Shown one piece after another: positions 45,536 to 57,112 of a DNA stretch of 64,000 nucleotides. A program made the position numbers and the translations under genes. Source of the DNA: Pseudofabraea citricarpa (lineage: Eukaryota; Ascomycota; Leotiomycetes; Helotiales; Dermateaceae). The DNA is taken from assembly GCA_029641185.1 (NCBI GenBank), contig JAPWGK010000016.1:372001-436000 (forward strand), given 5' to 3'. Below the pieces are notes generated by a model. The model saw only the letters and a program-made list of their open reading frames with translations. It ran no database searches and was not told the origin of the DNA. Each line of letters begins with the position of its first letter. The first letter of the stretch is position 1.

Positions 45536-46191
45536 CTAGATCTCATGTGCAGAATTGTCCTCTAGGACATCTTGGTACTCTTCTTCTTCGTCGTCTTCTT
45601 CATTTCTCTGAGCTGCAGTACTATTAGCTATGGGGTATGGGGTATGGGGTATGGTTGAGTGAGAGGGCTTGGAGTGCTTACTGTCAGGCAGCGTGTCAGG
45701 TGTGCCGTGGTACACCATTTGCTCGTCCAGGGGCTCTTCCTTGGTCATCGCCTCGTCCTCGTCTGACGGGTACTCCATCTTGAGCTTTTCGGCAGCAATC
45801 GCCCGTTCGGACTTCTTCCTATCACGAGTAGGTCGAATGTTACGGGGCTCGGAGTTTCTCTGAGCAGTTCCTCCAGCATTCTTCTTCTTGATTGGGCTGC
45901 GTGTTGGGGTGGTGGGAGACTTCATGCCATTGGGAGCGTTGGAAGCACGAGGAGTATTCGCGTTGCCTTTAAGCTTCTCCCAAACCTTCTTGAAAGAAGA
46001 GCGGGCATTTCGTGCATAAGTGATGCCCACTTCGTTGCCAACTAATTGGTAGTCGACCTATTAAGTGAGGTGATCAGTCAAATGCAACTTATGTACTAGA
46101 TCGGGAGGTTGCATACGGCTGGCAAAGCTTCCATTTGAGAGATTACTGCTGCGAGCAGCTTCTGCTCACTATCTGTGAGACTGATAGGCAT
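45536..46191 (-). CDS. Myb/SANT-like protein 3 of the cluster
   Basis: The exons are 46117-46191 and 45536-46057 (198 residues), with a 59-bp intron. The domain reads TDSEQKLLAAVISQMEALPA, then VDYQLVGNEVGITYARNARS and SFKKVWEKLKGN. Exon 1 has exactly the same length (75 nt) as in gene 2. The tail starts Ser/Thr/Pro-rich (MKSPTTPTRSPIKKK, with several SP/TP sites), turns basic (RPTRDRKKSERAIAAEK) and ends acidic (NEEDDEEEEYQDVLED). A run of GGGTAT units codes for part of HTPYPIAN. It is a putative nuclear DNA-binding protein; no other domain is present. Confidence 0.75.
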
Positions 46192-47167
46192 GGTTTCGTG
46201 TGATAGTCGCTTAATAGCTTTGTGAAGAGAGATGTGAAGTTGAGAGAGGTAGAATATTAGGAAGTAATTGTTAGTGATCGAGAACAGGTCTGAGGGGGGG
46301 TCTGTCCGAGTAATGAAATCTGGATAGAAAAGAGAGTGGACGCGGATTTATAGCCGAGTAGGCAGTGTCTGAGAAGGCTGGAACAGGTAGGACCGCCAAA
46401 GGCGGCAGTGTGGTAATATATTCCATGATTTCATTCTGCATTTATATTCCAAGCCGCTGCTTCTAATGCGAGAACATCTCGCCGCTTTCACAGAGTTCTC
46501 AAGGCTCTTATCTTTCAAGTATACCCTTGTCATATTTCCCTCGATATGCATAAGTCTACGCCCGACAGACGTAGTTATGCAACTTTCTCACACACCCTAC
46601 TGTATTCCAGGTTTGCTTTTTGTCCTTAAGCGAGCAGGCAGCAATGCCAATCATGATTATCATAGAACTGAAGGTCGTAGAAATATACAGCAGCTAACAA
46701 CCTTTTGCACGCAGTAAGCAAGTTAACAAGTATCACTTTGATGAAATTTCTTTCTTTAAAAAGGTTCGTTCGATTGATACCCTATTCCCAAGTCGCACGA
46801 ATTATCTTCGAGAATGCAAGAGGACCTTGATGATCACAATGCAAGCAGGAAAACGCCGTTCGCTTTCAATTACCAGTTCTCATCCCAGACAACCCTGTGT
46901 CAAAGCAACTGCAACTGCAACTGCAACCGAGCAGAGCAGAGTACTAAGTGAGTAATGAAAGAGAAATGTCCAGACCCCCACCCATGTGGAAAGCAACGCT
47001 AATGGAAATAAACAAGAAGCTGAAGAGCCATGAGTTTCTGTGTTCAAGGGTGTAGAAGGGGAGGGCGAGTGGCCACAAGGCAAATAGCTCAAGCTCAAAG
47101 CCAAAGAAAACCCTCTCCAACCCGTGAAAGCACCGATGTATGACAGAGAAGCCACAGATCAAAGAAC
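46192..47167. other. Intergenic between Myb-like genes 3 and 4
   Basis: This 976-bp stretch holds a short GCAACT run at 46905-46928. Open frames on both strands are short and unlike known proteins. Confidence 0.5.
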
Positions 47168-47994
47168 TCAAATTTCGTACTGCTCATTCTTGACTGCTCC
47201 CTTCTTGACTGGTGATTCTTTACCATTCTCGAACTCGCCCTCGGAAGAATCATCGGGGTCTGCTCCCAGGAGCTCGGCGTCAGTATATTCTTTGCGAGGT
47301 GGAGTCTCAACCAGGAACTTCTCACCGGCGTCTTCCTCATCCTCATCGGCAGGCTCCTCTTTCTTCACAGCTTTCTTGGCTGCCGCCTTCTTGCGACCTG
47401 CCGGGGCAGCCTTCTTGACACGAGACTTGCCATTAGGAGTGCGAGGGACGTTGGGGGCATCGCCGTTAGAAGCAGCAGCGTTGGCATTTGCTCCACTGCC
47501 CTTGCCGTTGGTGGCTGAGATGGGAAGACCATGCTTCTTCTTCAGATTCGTGATTCTATTGCCGATTGAGCGAGGATTCTTGTATCCAAGCGCCTCAGCC
47601 ATGGCAGTCATGTCGACCTGATAAGGTACAAGGATTAGCAAGTTCTTCAGCAGCATACCTCGTGGTCATGAGGCCGTGGGGTGTGGGCTGCGGGTGAGTC
47701 CGGGATGACGAGTTATGCATGGAAACGGGCTTGCAGATCAGAACGCCGGGTCGGTGCTCGAGTGCTCAAGAGAAAGTGATATAGATAAGATGTCTGCAAA
47801 GACCCCATGGTCGGCAGGAAAAGAGGGGTAGCAAGCTACTCAGAAGATGAATAGATTATCGGTAGAGACATGATGAGAATGGGAAGACTTACAGCAATGT
47901 TGCCACTGGTGGTATGCTTGAGACACTGGACTAGGAACTTGGTCTCATCGGCAGACATGCCAGTGCCATTGGATGTATCTTCCTTGTCAGACAT
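47168..47994 (-). CDS. Myb/SANT-like protein 4 of the cluster, H1-like tail
   Basis: The exons are 47893-47994 and 47168-47617 (183 residues), with a 275-bp intron, the longest of the cluster. The domain is SADETKFLVQCLKHTTSGNI, then AVDMTAMAEALGYKNPRSIG and NRITNLKKKHGL. Met stands where the other members have an aromatic residue after VD. The middle is Ala/Gly/Asn-rich. Residues ~101-120 (VKKAAPAGRKKAAAKKAVKK) look like a histone H1 tail, and the end is acidic (PADEDEEDAGEKF). VKKE at 118-121 fits the SUMO consensus. It may bind DNA through both domain and tail; this is inference. Confidence 0.72.
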
Positions 47995-50370
47995 GATTGT
48001 TGATGTTGGTTGGGTAACAAGTGGCTATGTCAGGTTTGGATCTGATGAAAATCAGCGCGCGTCAGTATGAGTATCACCTGCGCTTGGTATAAGATGAAGA
48101 TGAGGTTTATGGTATGACTTACGAGGATTTGGAAGTGATCCAAATGCTAATGCAGGGCTTTTATGTGCGAGAATGTATGGTATGGTACGTGGTGTTGTAT
48201 GGTATCGTTGTGATGGTGTGGTGTGCGGTGTTGTGATATGATGAAGAGGTGCAGGAGAAGACGAGGATGTTGGCTTAAATGCGCATCTCCGTGACCGGCC
48301 GTAAATTTGATTCCCCGATATCATTGCTGCTATCTTGCAGACAGCCAGAAGTACAGGGCATAGCTGATCTGGGTTTCAACCACAAACAGCCTGATGTGGT
48401 TCTTGAAAAACATTTTCTTCCCTCCTTCCTCTTGCTATTTACATTTCTGTAATACAAGCAGAACTACGCCAGAGCTCTGATATCAGAACTCAATACATGA
48501 GGTGGGTTAAACTGAAGCACGTGGAGCAAGAATCAATATCGCACGTTGCTGCGAGGTGGTTCCTCGCTTCAAGTCCCGGACCGTCGCTAATTTTGCTCAA
48601 AGGCTCTGTAGCAAAATGCAAGAAGGCCTAAGTAGAAGTACGTCATAGATCAAGTGAATCTTGAAGCATGTATAGAATCAAAAGGGGAAGTACATTCCAT
48701 AGTGCAGAACCAAGATAATTCCATACCACCCACACCACACATCCTTTGCGATGCGCAATATAGAGACCGAGCATGGTAACTCTTAGCGAGCACAGCTATC
48801 AGACGATGCCCAAGTAATTTAGTGAAGTCTAGAAAAAAGGTAACACAAAGACCATTTACCCCTCATTATCTTTGCAGAGAAGAAACGATAGATGAGCGAA
48901 CAATTAAAGCGTCATGTGCCAAAATCCAGACTATCATTGCCACCACCGTTCCCACCATGCCCAGCGGGCGAGGATGCACACACGACGTAACTAATCACAT
49001 ACACAAAAACGAAGGTAACACCAAAGTATAAATTGATCAGAGAGCAAGAAAGACCGCACAGTTTCCCGCATTAAGCGACGACTGTTTTTCGGCCTTGGTG
49101 GTGTGTGGGATAAATCGGTCTGCATGGCAAGGGGGTAAAGTAAACGGTAAGTACATTTTTCATACCCAAGAGAAAAAGAAAATATACAATGAGGTGAGGA
49201 TCGGATAGCCATCCCCTATCTCCCTTCCAGCCCCTTCCGGGCGCCACCTGTTGCCCCTGCATATGCCGCCGCGGAATCCGTGCCGTGCCGCATCGCAGCT
49301 AAAACGCCCCGAAAAAAAAGAAAAACAGGGTTCGTTGCCTGGACGATCAGGATGAGATGCCACATGGGCATTGGCAGAGACAAGAGGATATGGACATGGG
49401 GCTTGCATGGGGAATGTATCGCGATTGGATGGCCGGGATACTTCTGCTTTGGATTACTCCGTACTAATGCTGAGTTTTCTTCTTCTCTTATCGTATTTTC
49501 TTTTCTGTCATATTCAGCACTGGGAGATTTGCAATGTCAAATTTCAGGACTCAGTAGAGGGTTGGGAGAGATACTGATTGGAGCGTTTTTCGTACTTGGA
49601 CTTGGGGAACGTGGGGTGCTTAGAGAGATGCGACGCTTTGAAAGGGGAAGCCGGGAGGTTGTACTCAGAGCTCCTGTCTCCCCTCCATCCTGTTCTTAGC
49701 TGTAACGCACTTGCAAGAGTAACGCCATTGAATAGAATACATCTGGGTGACAGGTAATTGAGACAAATAAGGCTTCCAAATAATTCGTAATTCAATTCTG
49801 TTGTTTTCACAGTCGTTTCTGCCCTTCAGCCCCTTCTCTTCTTTCGCAAGTGAGGCAAGCGACGTCATATCATTCACATCTGTCGAATCAATCACATGCA
49901 TGAGAAAATGGTAAAGTAAAAAGGAGAGAACTTGATTGATCAAATATCTGCTTCTTCAGACGAAAGGAAAAGCCATCCATGGCAAGTAAGAGGCGTCATG
50001 TAACGGCCAGTCAGATCTGTCATCCCCACTCAAGATCATAGCACGTTGGTAAAAACAGAAAAAAGGAAATATGGAAAGGTCTGGTTCCGCCACCAGTCAC
50101 TTATCCCCATACCCATCAGTAGGCTTAGGTTCCGAATGATCTCCGGGTGGATTGCCCAGACTGAAGACCGTGAAAAGAAAACTTCCGACGAAAATAAAAT
50201 TGCAGAAGATCAGCGCAAAGCACGAGAGATAGATGCCCCGCCCGACGAAGCTAAAGCGAAGTCATCACTAGCTTTTGTGAACTTGCTAAAAGATGATTAG
50301 CTTTCTGGACGAAAGGCAGACAGAAGGATGACTTACCAATATCAGAAGAAGGCAATTTGTCTGAGGTTGC
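47995..50370. other. Long intergenic stretch inside the cluster
   Basis: This 2.4-kb stretch holds the gene 4 promoter and the 3' side of gene 5. A GGTATGGT-type repeat lies near 48173-48240. A plus-strand frame ending at 50300 (with an internal ATG giving 56 charged residues) runs against gene 5's end and is not called. There is room for a non-coding RNA or an unseen spliced gene. Confidence 0.4.
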
Positions 50371-51098
50371 TTAGACATATTGCTTGTCCTCTTCCTGTTC
50401 TGCGTCTTGAGCATCGTAGAAATGGTCCTCGCCTTCCACCTCACCCTCATCATCTGCCATGTGGCTACCAGACTCGAAGTTGTCAGAGTGGCCATTATCA
50501 TCATAGTCACCTGAGGTCTCATCATCGTCCATGGGATACTCGCGGCCGACAGGCATCTTGATTGAGAAGTCGTCCTCATCCTTGGCGTACTTGATGGCGG
50601 CTTCGGCGAAGTCGGCCTTGGAGACCTTTCCATTGCCACGTGCCTTGCTAGGAGACTTCTTCACCTTTGACGCATTGCCGTTGGTACCGCTGCCGGCCTT
50701 CTTTGGCTGGGCCTTGCGACCACCGTGACCGTTCTTCTTGGGAGCTGCAGAAGCATTGGCTGGGCCCATGCCATCATCAGTGTAGCCCAGACGTCGCTTG
50801 ATTTGACCAAAGCGGACTTTGGCACAGTTTGCGTTGGAGTAGCCATTCTTTTGAGCTACGACGTTCCAGTCAACCTGTTAAAGAGTCAGATTGAAATTCA
50901 TCAAATGAGACAGAGTTGGAGGCTTTGAAAGATGATACACATCAGAAGTTCAACTGATGTATCATTCTCCGCAGCTTTCAATGTCGCGGTAAATGCAATA
51001 AGGGTACTTACATCAGGCTTAGTCTTCTGGTTGCTCAGAATGGACAGAAAGAAGAATGCCTCCTTCTGGGTGGGTTGAGTGGGATCGGTGCCAGACAT
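50371..51098 (-). CDS. Myb/SANT-like protein 5 of the cluster
   Basis: The exons are 51012-51098 and 50371-50874 (196 residues), with a 137-bp intron. The domain reads TQKEAFFFLSILSNQKTKPD, then VDWNVVAQKNGYSNANCAKV and RFGQIKRRLGY. VDW is the most Myb-like form of the conserved motif. The middle is Gly/Lys/Asn-rich and basic (GHGGRKAQPKKAGSG, SKVKKSPSKARGNGK). The last 60 residues are acidic (DDDETSGDYDDNGHSDNFES). It is a putative nuclear protein; no SUMO consensus seen. Confidence 0.74.
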
Positions 51099-52512
51099 GC
51101 TGCCGTGGTGGTTAGTGACTCAAATGCGGAAGAAGAACAGGTTGACTGACATGGATGGTTGAATCTCTGATTTGAGGATTAGCTTGAAGCTTGTGGTTGG
51201 TGTTGTTGTACTTCAGTGTCTGACTTACAGTAAGAGGAAAATCGGTTGCTTGAGGGTTGAGCGGATCTTGTGCGGAAAATTAGTAAGGGGATGCACAGAT
51301 ATGGCGCGAGAGCTCTATAGAGCAATGTTCAGGTTTGAAAGGATACAATGAAGCAAGAAGCTTACCTTGGAGGTGGCCACTAGAGTAATCTAGTGTTGGT
51401 TGAGATTGTTGTTGCTAAAGAAAGGGTCGCGTTTTGTGGTGGTTGTAGTTGAAAAGAGGAAGAGGTTGAAGATCTAAAGAGAAGTTGTTAGAAGATTGTT
51501 GGAGGAACGCGGAAGCACGCTATTTAGCGAGCAAATACACCTGCGTATCAGTTTACCACAAAATCTTAGAAATTTCAAGTTTTAGCTCTGACGAAACGTG
51601 ATACCGAGTGTTACTTAGTAGGTAATGGGTATCATATTCCTTGGAACTCATAATAGCTCTGCTCTTTGATAAGGCCCCAGTTCCACCACGGGATAGATCA
51701 AGGAGGGGCAGCATTCGTACATGCATGTATGCATCAAATCCATGGAGAGCACCACACCCTCAGTGAAGCAGTAATACGTCACCATATTACATCGACTCCG
51801 GTGATATTTTTCACTTCTAAGATACCGTCGTCATTTGCTTAGAAAGAATATGATCTATTGTGAAGTCCCGTCGCTTATGCCATCCCGCCTTAGCATCACT
51901 CTGGCTATCGTGTTCGTCATCCGTCCAAAAATATGGGCAACTGATATTGTTACCACAAGATTTCAAATCAAAATGACACACAAGTTGACCCAATGGTCCT
52001 ACATACTTTAGCAATACTTGATGCTTGAGACGTCACTGGCCATAAAATTAGAGAGCCGTTACTACTCTGGTCTATCAAGCATCCAAGCATAGGCAAGTTG
52101 GTTGAATTATTGAGTACCAGATGGACTGTGCGTTATAAGACGCGATTTTGAGTAGTAGGATACAGATACTCGGGGGCTGGATTTTAGGCCTTGCATGCTA
52201 GGAAATAAGGAGTACTAGCTAAATCATCAGCAGACTTTTGGATCTTACCTACTTGCTTTACAGCTACAAGCAGGCGGAAGGGAAAATTCGAAAGCCAATA
52301 AAAATCAATTTCAGATGGAGTGAAGGATTATGCAAAAAACATTATTTATATTTTAACTGACTTGTTGTCCAATCTGATTCCTATTCTCAAAGTCTTTTGT
52401 CCCGGACCCCATTCCCAACAAAATAAAAACATCTGCGCCTCCTTAATTCCTGCCCTGCACATTCCATACGCCGCAACACAATATTCCCATCTTGATCTTA
52501 CACATCAGCATC
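51099..52512. other. Intergenic between Myb-like genes 5 and 6
   Basis: This 1.4-kb AT-leaning stretch holds the gene 5 promoter side. Short frames at 51817-52014 and 52320-52682 lack support. Nothing else is seen. Confidence 0.45.
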
Positions 52513-53312
52513 TTAATGATGATAGCTGTCGTCCCATCTATCCTCCTGCTTCACAATTGGCTCCACCCCACCCAGATTCGAACCAAACAATGGATGATGT
52601 CCGAGTTTCGGCTGCCAAACATCAATATAAGGGTCAGGCACGCTGCCACTGGTATCCAGATTTCCCATGCCAAAGTTGGTAGGTTGGTAGCGGGGCATTT
52701 GGGGAGGTGGAGAGATAGAAGATGTGAGCTCATAGCCACTGCGCAAAAGGCCCTGCTCGTTGAAGTTTCTCGACTCTGAGCCCCCATCGTATCCTGGAGT
52801 TGGAGACGGAGAGAACATGGCATGTGTATCTAGGCCTGGCTCTGTCTTGATCACTGGAACCTGTGGAGTTGACATCTCTTCTGCCTCGGTGTAATCCATA
52901 TCGCCAGGTAATGCATCGGGTGTTGCTTCCTGCTTCACTCCTACATCACCTCTGGTATCTTTTCCGTTCTCCTGCTTGGGCCGCCTTCCTTTGGTTTTCT
53001 TCTCGACTTTCTTGCGGTTTGGATTCGTGTTTCGTTCGCGACGGACGCCCGTTGTTCCATCCATTTGCTTTTTGAAGCGCGAGTAGCGCATACGGGCGGC
53101 ATGGCCATTTGTGATTTCTTGGGCGAGGATAGGATCGTGGGCCACCTGGTTCCAATCAATCTACAAAATCAAGTCTCGTTAGTGTCTGAAGTGAGCCATT
53201 CTGGTGTAGGCCGACTTACGTCCTTGAGGCATTTCTGCTTCAGTATGGCATACAGAAGCCGTGTCATAGCATCGCCATTCGTTACGGCTTGGGATTTCCG
53301 AAGGCTTGCCAT
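52513..53312 (-). CDS. Myb/SANT-like protein 6 of the cluster, SUMO-site rich
   Basis: The exons are 53220-53312 and 52513-53160 (246 residues), with a 59-bp intron. The domain reads NGDAMTRLLYAILKQKCLKD, then IDWNQVAHDPILAQEITNGH and AARMRYSRFKKQMDG. It has a slightly longer loop between helices than its paralogues. A basic stretch (RRERNTNPNRKKVEKKTKGR) follows. Three motifs fit the SUMO consensus: VKQE (106-109), IKTE (135-138) and VKQE (234-237). The tail is Pro/Ser/Gly-rich with SPSPTP and a Trp/Asp end, like a transcription-factor regulatory region. Confidence 0.72.
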
Positions 53313-54699
53313 TCTTGCGGTGATGGGAGTAGTGAGAGTGTTGAGAGTGGTGAGAGTGAAGGGTGGTCAAGCCTCGAGTGTTAAGAGCCACGGCCGTGTG
53401 AGTCCGAGCAGTATGATGCAAAATGAGTGCTGGATAGCGGTCCTGGTGTGGAAGAGGGCTTGCAAAAGATCAGGGGATTCTAATCAGCGGTGTGCAGAGC
53501 AAAAAGCAAGGTTGTGAGGCGTGGTGAGGGGCAGAAGTAGAAATACCCTTCCTGTTGAACGGCGACTGCCTGGACAATGGCTGGGGATAGGTGCATAAGA
53601 ACCAACATGCAAGCCCTTCTCTTCTTGTGAGGGACGGGAAGCATTCATTCTCTTCACGCAACAGAGAGAAAGCGTTCTTTGGGCAGAGATATGATATGGT
53701 GGGCTAGACAAGAGAGGGAGGGGAGGGGAAAGAAGAAGGGGGGCAGAAATATGACAAGGGCAATGATACAGCCGTCTTTTGCTCGGGCCGCGCTCAAGGA
53801 GGCTTGGGAAAGAGAGTTTGACGAATGGCAAAGAGTCATCGTCTCTTTTCTTTTTGTTGATCAGGGCAACGGCAATGTTTGCTTGCCATGGCCATCGCGC
53901 GTTTCCATTCGATGTGGGAGGGCGACGCGGGTGTCGCGTAAAGTGCTTTGATGCTGTAAAGTGCTTGCATGAGCCTAGCTGGGGTCGTCGTGGGAAAATG
54001 AGGCGATTGACATGTCGTAAAGCGACATCAGGGCAACACACATGCATGCAAAGGCCCACGGCTCCATACATGGCCATGCCATCTTTGATACTTTCGAGTC
54101 CTCCTGCAGCAATTGTCCGGAAAACTGCTGATGGTTGGGTGTCACCAGAAAACCGCCAGCTTTCAGGGGGGGCAGATATCCCTGTAAGGTACCGGCTATG
54201 GGGAAACCGGGAGGCCGGGATCAATGAAAAGAAGGAAACATACGTGATGCACACAAGATGAAGAAGGTATTTGCTATCAGGAGAGGGTTGCTATGACGAG
54301 TTCATGTTTGGCTGGGATTGTTGTGACTCATTGCAACAGCGTCTGGTTGAGATGGCAGAAAGTCGCGAGGCTGGTAAGAAAGGCTGGGGGGAGAACTCTA
54401 ATCTGGTTGCTGTTTACTCACAAAGCACTTGAGATCGAGATAGATCGGAGTGATCCCTCTTAACATGTGGTCTCTAAAATTATTTAATCTAGGTAGCTAC
54501 CATAATCCTTTTGACTTATCTTCTGCAGATTGAAATAGGATTGAGTAGATGGTCGCTTAGCTTATTACTTCTTCTCTATCGTCGGCTATCTTCGCACTAT
54601 CTTAAGTCAACCTCTCAACCACGTGTTTAAACCTACCACGATTATCGATCTATCTTCAAACTTCGCTACAAGCCACCATACTCTTCAACCAATAACACC
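53313..54699. other. Divergent promoter region between Myb-like genes 6 and 7
   Basis: 1.39 kb lies between two divergent starts. It holds a long open frame on the minus strand (to 54254) and another on the plus strand (to 54261), both without an ATG-based family likeness; I treat them as chance in a balanced-GC stretch. Confidence 0.45.
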
Positions 54700-55348
54700 A
54701 TGCCTTCTCAATGGAATGCAGATGCCGACCGGGACCTACTCCTGGCTATCATCGACGAAGACAAGCTGAAGTCTATCCAATGGCATAACATTGCCGGTCG
54801 CTTGACCCAAAAGGGCTACAGCTTCTCTCACGAAGCATGCCGGTATGTTTCTGCACTCCACTTCACTCTTCCTCCTAACTGCAATCATCATGATCCTCTT
54901 CACTTCTACAAACTCTAATGGCCCCGCCAGACAACACTTCCAGAAGCTCCGCCGCGAGTCTAAGAATGGCCGAGCTACCAGTACCGGAGGAGGAGCCAGC
55001 AGCACCGACGGTACCCCTCGCAAGCCCAAGAAGACCAGCACACCCCAGTCCGCAAAGGGTACCAAGGGCAACGGGCATGCGAACGAAGCATTTGAGGATG
55101 ATGATGAATCTTCTCACTTCGACGCTACTCCCTCAAAGAAGAGAAAATTGGAGAAGCTCGAGAAGTTCGAGGACGTCGACGATGTTCCCGCCATGCAGTT
55201 CAAGCTAGAAATGGATGGCTATGAGAACATGCGCAATGGCAGTTCTTATGTTGACCTTGACAATGATCAGTAAGTCCCCTCCCTCTTTCCTCCGCTTTGG
55301 GTAGTGCTGGTTCTGTGACTGATGGTTGGTAGGTATTATGAGGATTAA
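54700..55348 (+). CDS. Myb/SANT-like protein 7 of the cluster
   Basis: The exons are 54700-54842, 54931-55269 and 55333-55348 (165 residues). The domain reads NADADRDLLLAIIDEDKLKS, then IQWHNIAGRLTQKGYSFSHE and ACRQHFQKLRRESKNG. It is the only member on the plus strand. It lacks the shared intron before the I-Q-W motif and instead has an intron inside the third helix (R|QHFQKL), so it is the most distant. The tail is Ser/Thr/Gly-rich, then basic (ATPSKKRKLEKLEKFE) and ends NGSSYVDLDNDQ. The last donor GTAAGT overlaps a TAA stop: unspliced the protein ends DNDQ, spliced it ends DNDQYYED. Confidence 0.73.
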
Positions 55349-57112
55349 GTTGGTGGTTTTCATGCTTTCCTTCATCTCGGCTGGGAAGTATGAGCGCATG
55401 CGATCATAGGGTTTTCATTTTGTGATCTGTCTTCAGGCAATTGGGACAGTCACGGCAGGGTCTTCAAAGACGCTTGCTTCTCTTTTTTCTTTCGGTATCA
55501 TGGGAATCGGACTCTGGAGTACGGGCATGGGTCTAGTGAGCTGAGGTTTACTATCAGACTTCACAAGGGAAACTTCTTCTTTCATGATTTGCCATGAAGG
55601 CTATCTTGAAATATTTCATCGCGTGGTTATAAAAGTCATCGCCTTAGAAAATGAAACAAACTTCCAAGAACTTTGAACTTGTAAATGATAAGGTATAAGA
55701 AGCGTGAAAGCGATATAGTAAAGTAATAAATTACCGGTAGCTTAAGATTAGCCGAAAGTAAGAATAAAGATTTCGATCTAAGGGCCTTCTTACTAGTAAG
55801 TCAGGCCTGAAATACGACAGAGAAACAATATTAGCTTTGCTAGAAGTAAGCTAAGCCAGTCTTTTTATTCCACTTCGAGGAACGATCATATTCTCGTGTA
55901 CATATTAGCCACAAACACTGATTTCACATGCTAAGTAGGTAATCAAAAGAGTCAAATTAATCCTAGCTTTAAGTCAAGCACCCCTACATATCTGCACAGC
56001 CCAACCACATAAACCACGAAACCCTAGGCTGATGCTTCGGACCATTCTGAATATCCTAAAAGCCCATCTACCATAGGAACAAGACTCAAAAAATGACCTT
56101 GTAAGCATAATTAAAAGTGCTAAAGAACACATCTCAATACCCCTCAGCAAGCCCTCGAAAGCCTAATTCTGTTCCCTAGATCCCTAGCTCGTGTCGGGTC
56201 GCTGCAACAAAGACGGATTTTAGAGATACACGAGTCAGAAGCAACATCCAAATAACCTTTCCATGACTACTGGGTACTGAAAAAGCTTTGGCCATGCCCC
56301 GATCTAAGCAAGGGCGACTAGACGGGAGCTTTAAATAAACGACACAATCAAGCAAGGAGTATAGGCATATGTATATCTCACATAACAAGAGACATGACCT
56401 TAGTGGCAGAAAATAGGTACAAAACACACTAACATATCGACCGACGATATTCGTACAAGAGAAGAAGCCAAGTACCAAGAAAGTAATTCCTTCCACATTC
56501 TAGTCCCATTCCACCATCCCACAATATAATGTATTTTGACAAGTATAATACGAAACACATACGCACAAGAAGAAAAGAAGCGCAGGTCATCATCTATTAA
56601 CCAAGTATAAAAAGTTATACTGTGCCTGGGAAATGCCTAGTGCTACAGGCACAACTGAACGCCATATGTCCACCAATTCCGAGGGTCCAGCGTTCCTAAC
56701 TATCAACCGTCCATTGCACTACTGAGCCCGACCATCTTGGCTACGATTATGCTTCTCTCCTGATAACAATTATAAACGCAGTCCATGGAAGGAGACCTAG
56801 AACCAGAACCGTGACCATCGATAATCGCTGTCGAGAGGGAATTTGCGCCGAAGGTAATATGTAAATAGTGTTGCGCCATATTTGCCGTTAAGCCGTAGGG
56901 TATCTTGCGCTAAAACTATGAAGGAAAAGCAAGAACTTTTAAAACATATGTGTTTTGAGCTTGAGCTGAAATAGGCAGCCCGAGCAAAAAAAACAAAAAA
57001 AAAAAAAAAAAAAAAAAACAAAAACAAAGAAGCGTGTCGATATCGATAGTTCGTATGCTGGCCTCGAGTCCATTAGCGCAATGGAACACCTTTTTTCAAA
57101 GTCTGTCGTATG
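55349..57112. other. Intergenic, AT-rich, with poly(A) tract
   Basis: 1.76 kb without a supported gene. Frames at 56176-56496 and 56797-57027 (minus) are hydrophobic and low-complexity, the second coming from the A/T tract. This marks the right edge of the Myb-like cluster. Confidence 0.5.
56987..57024. repeat. Poly(A)-rich tract
   Basis: A run of nearly pure A, broken by a few C, lies on the plus strand. Confidence 0.9.

Noticed and set aside
50046..50300. 84-codon plus-strand frame
   Set aside because: Starts with TTG; the internal ATG leaves a short charged peptide antisense to the gene 5 3' side.
53484..54261. Long opposing frames (256 codons minus, 160 plus) between Myb-like genes 6 and 7
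   Set aside because: The minus frame starts with GTG, not ATG; neither shows a domain or splice signals; this is the promoter region of two divergent genes.
56797..57027. Hydrophobic 76-codon minus-strand frame
   Set aside because: Poly(Phe) arises from the poly(A) tract on the plus strand.
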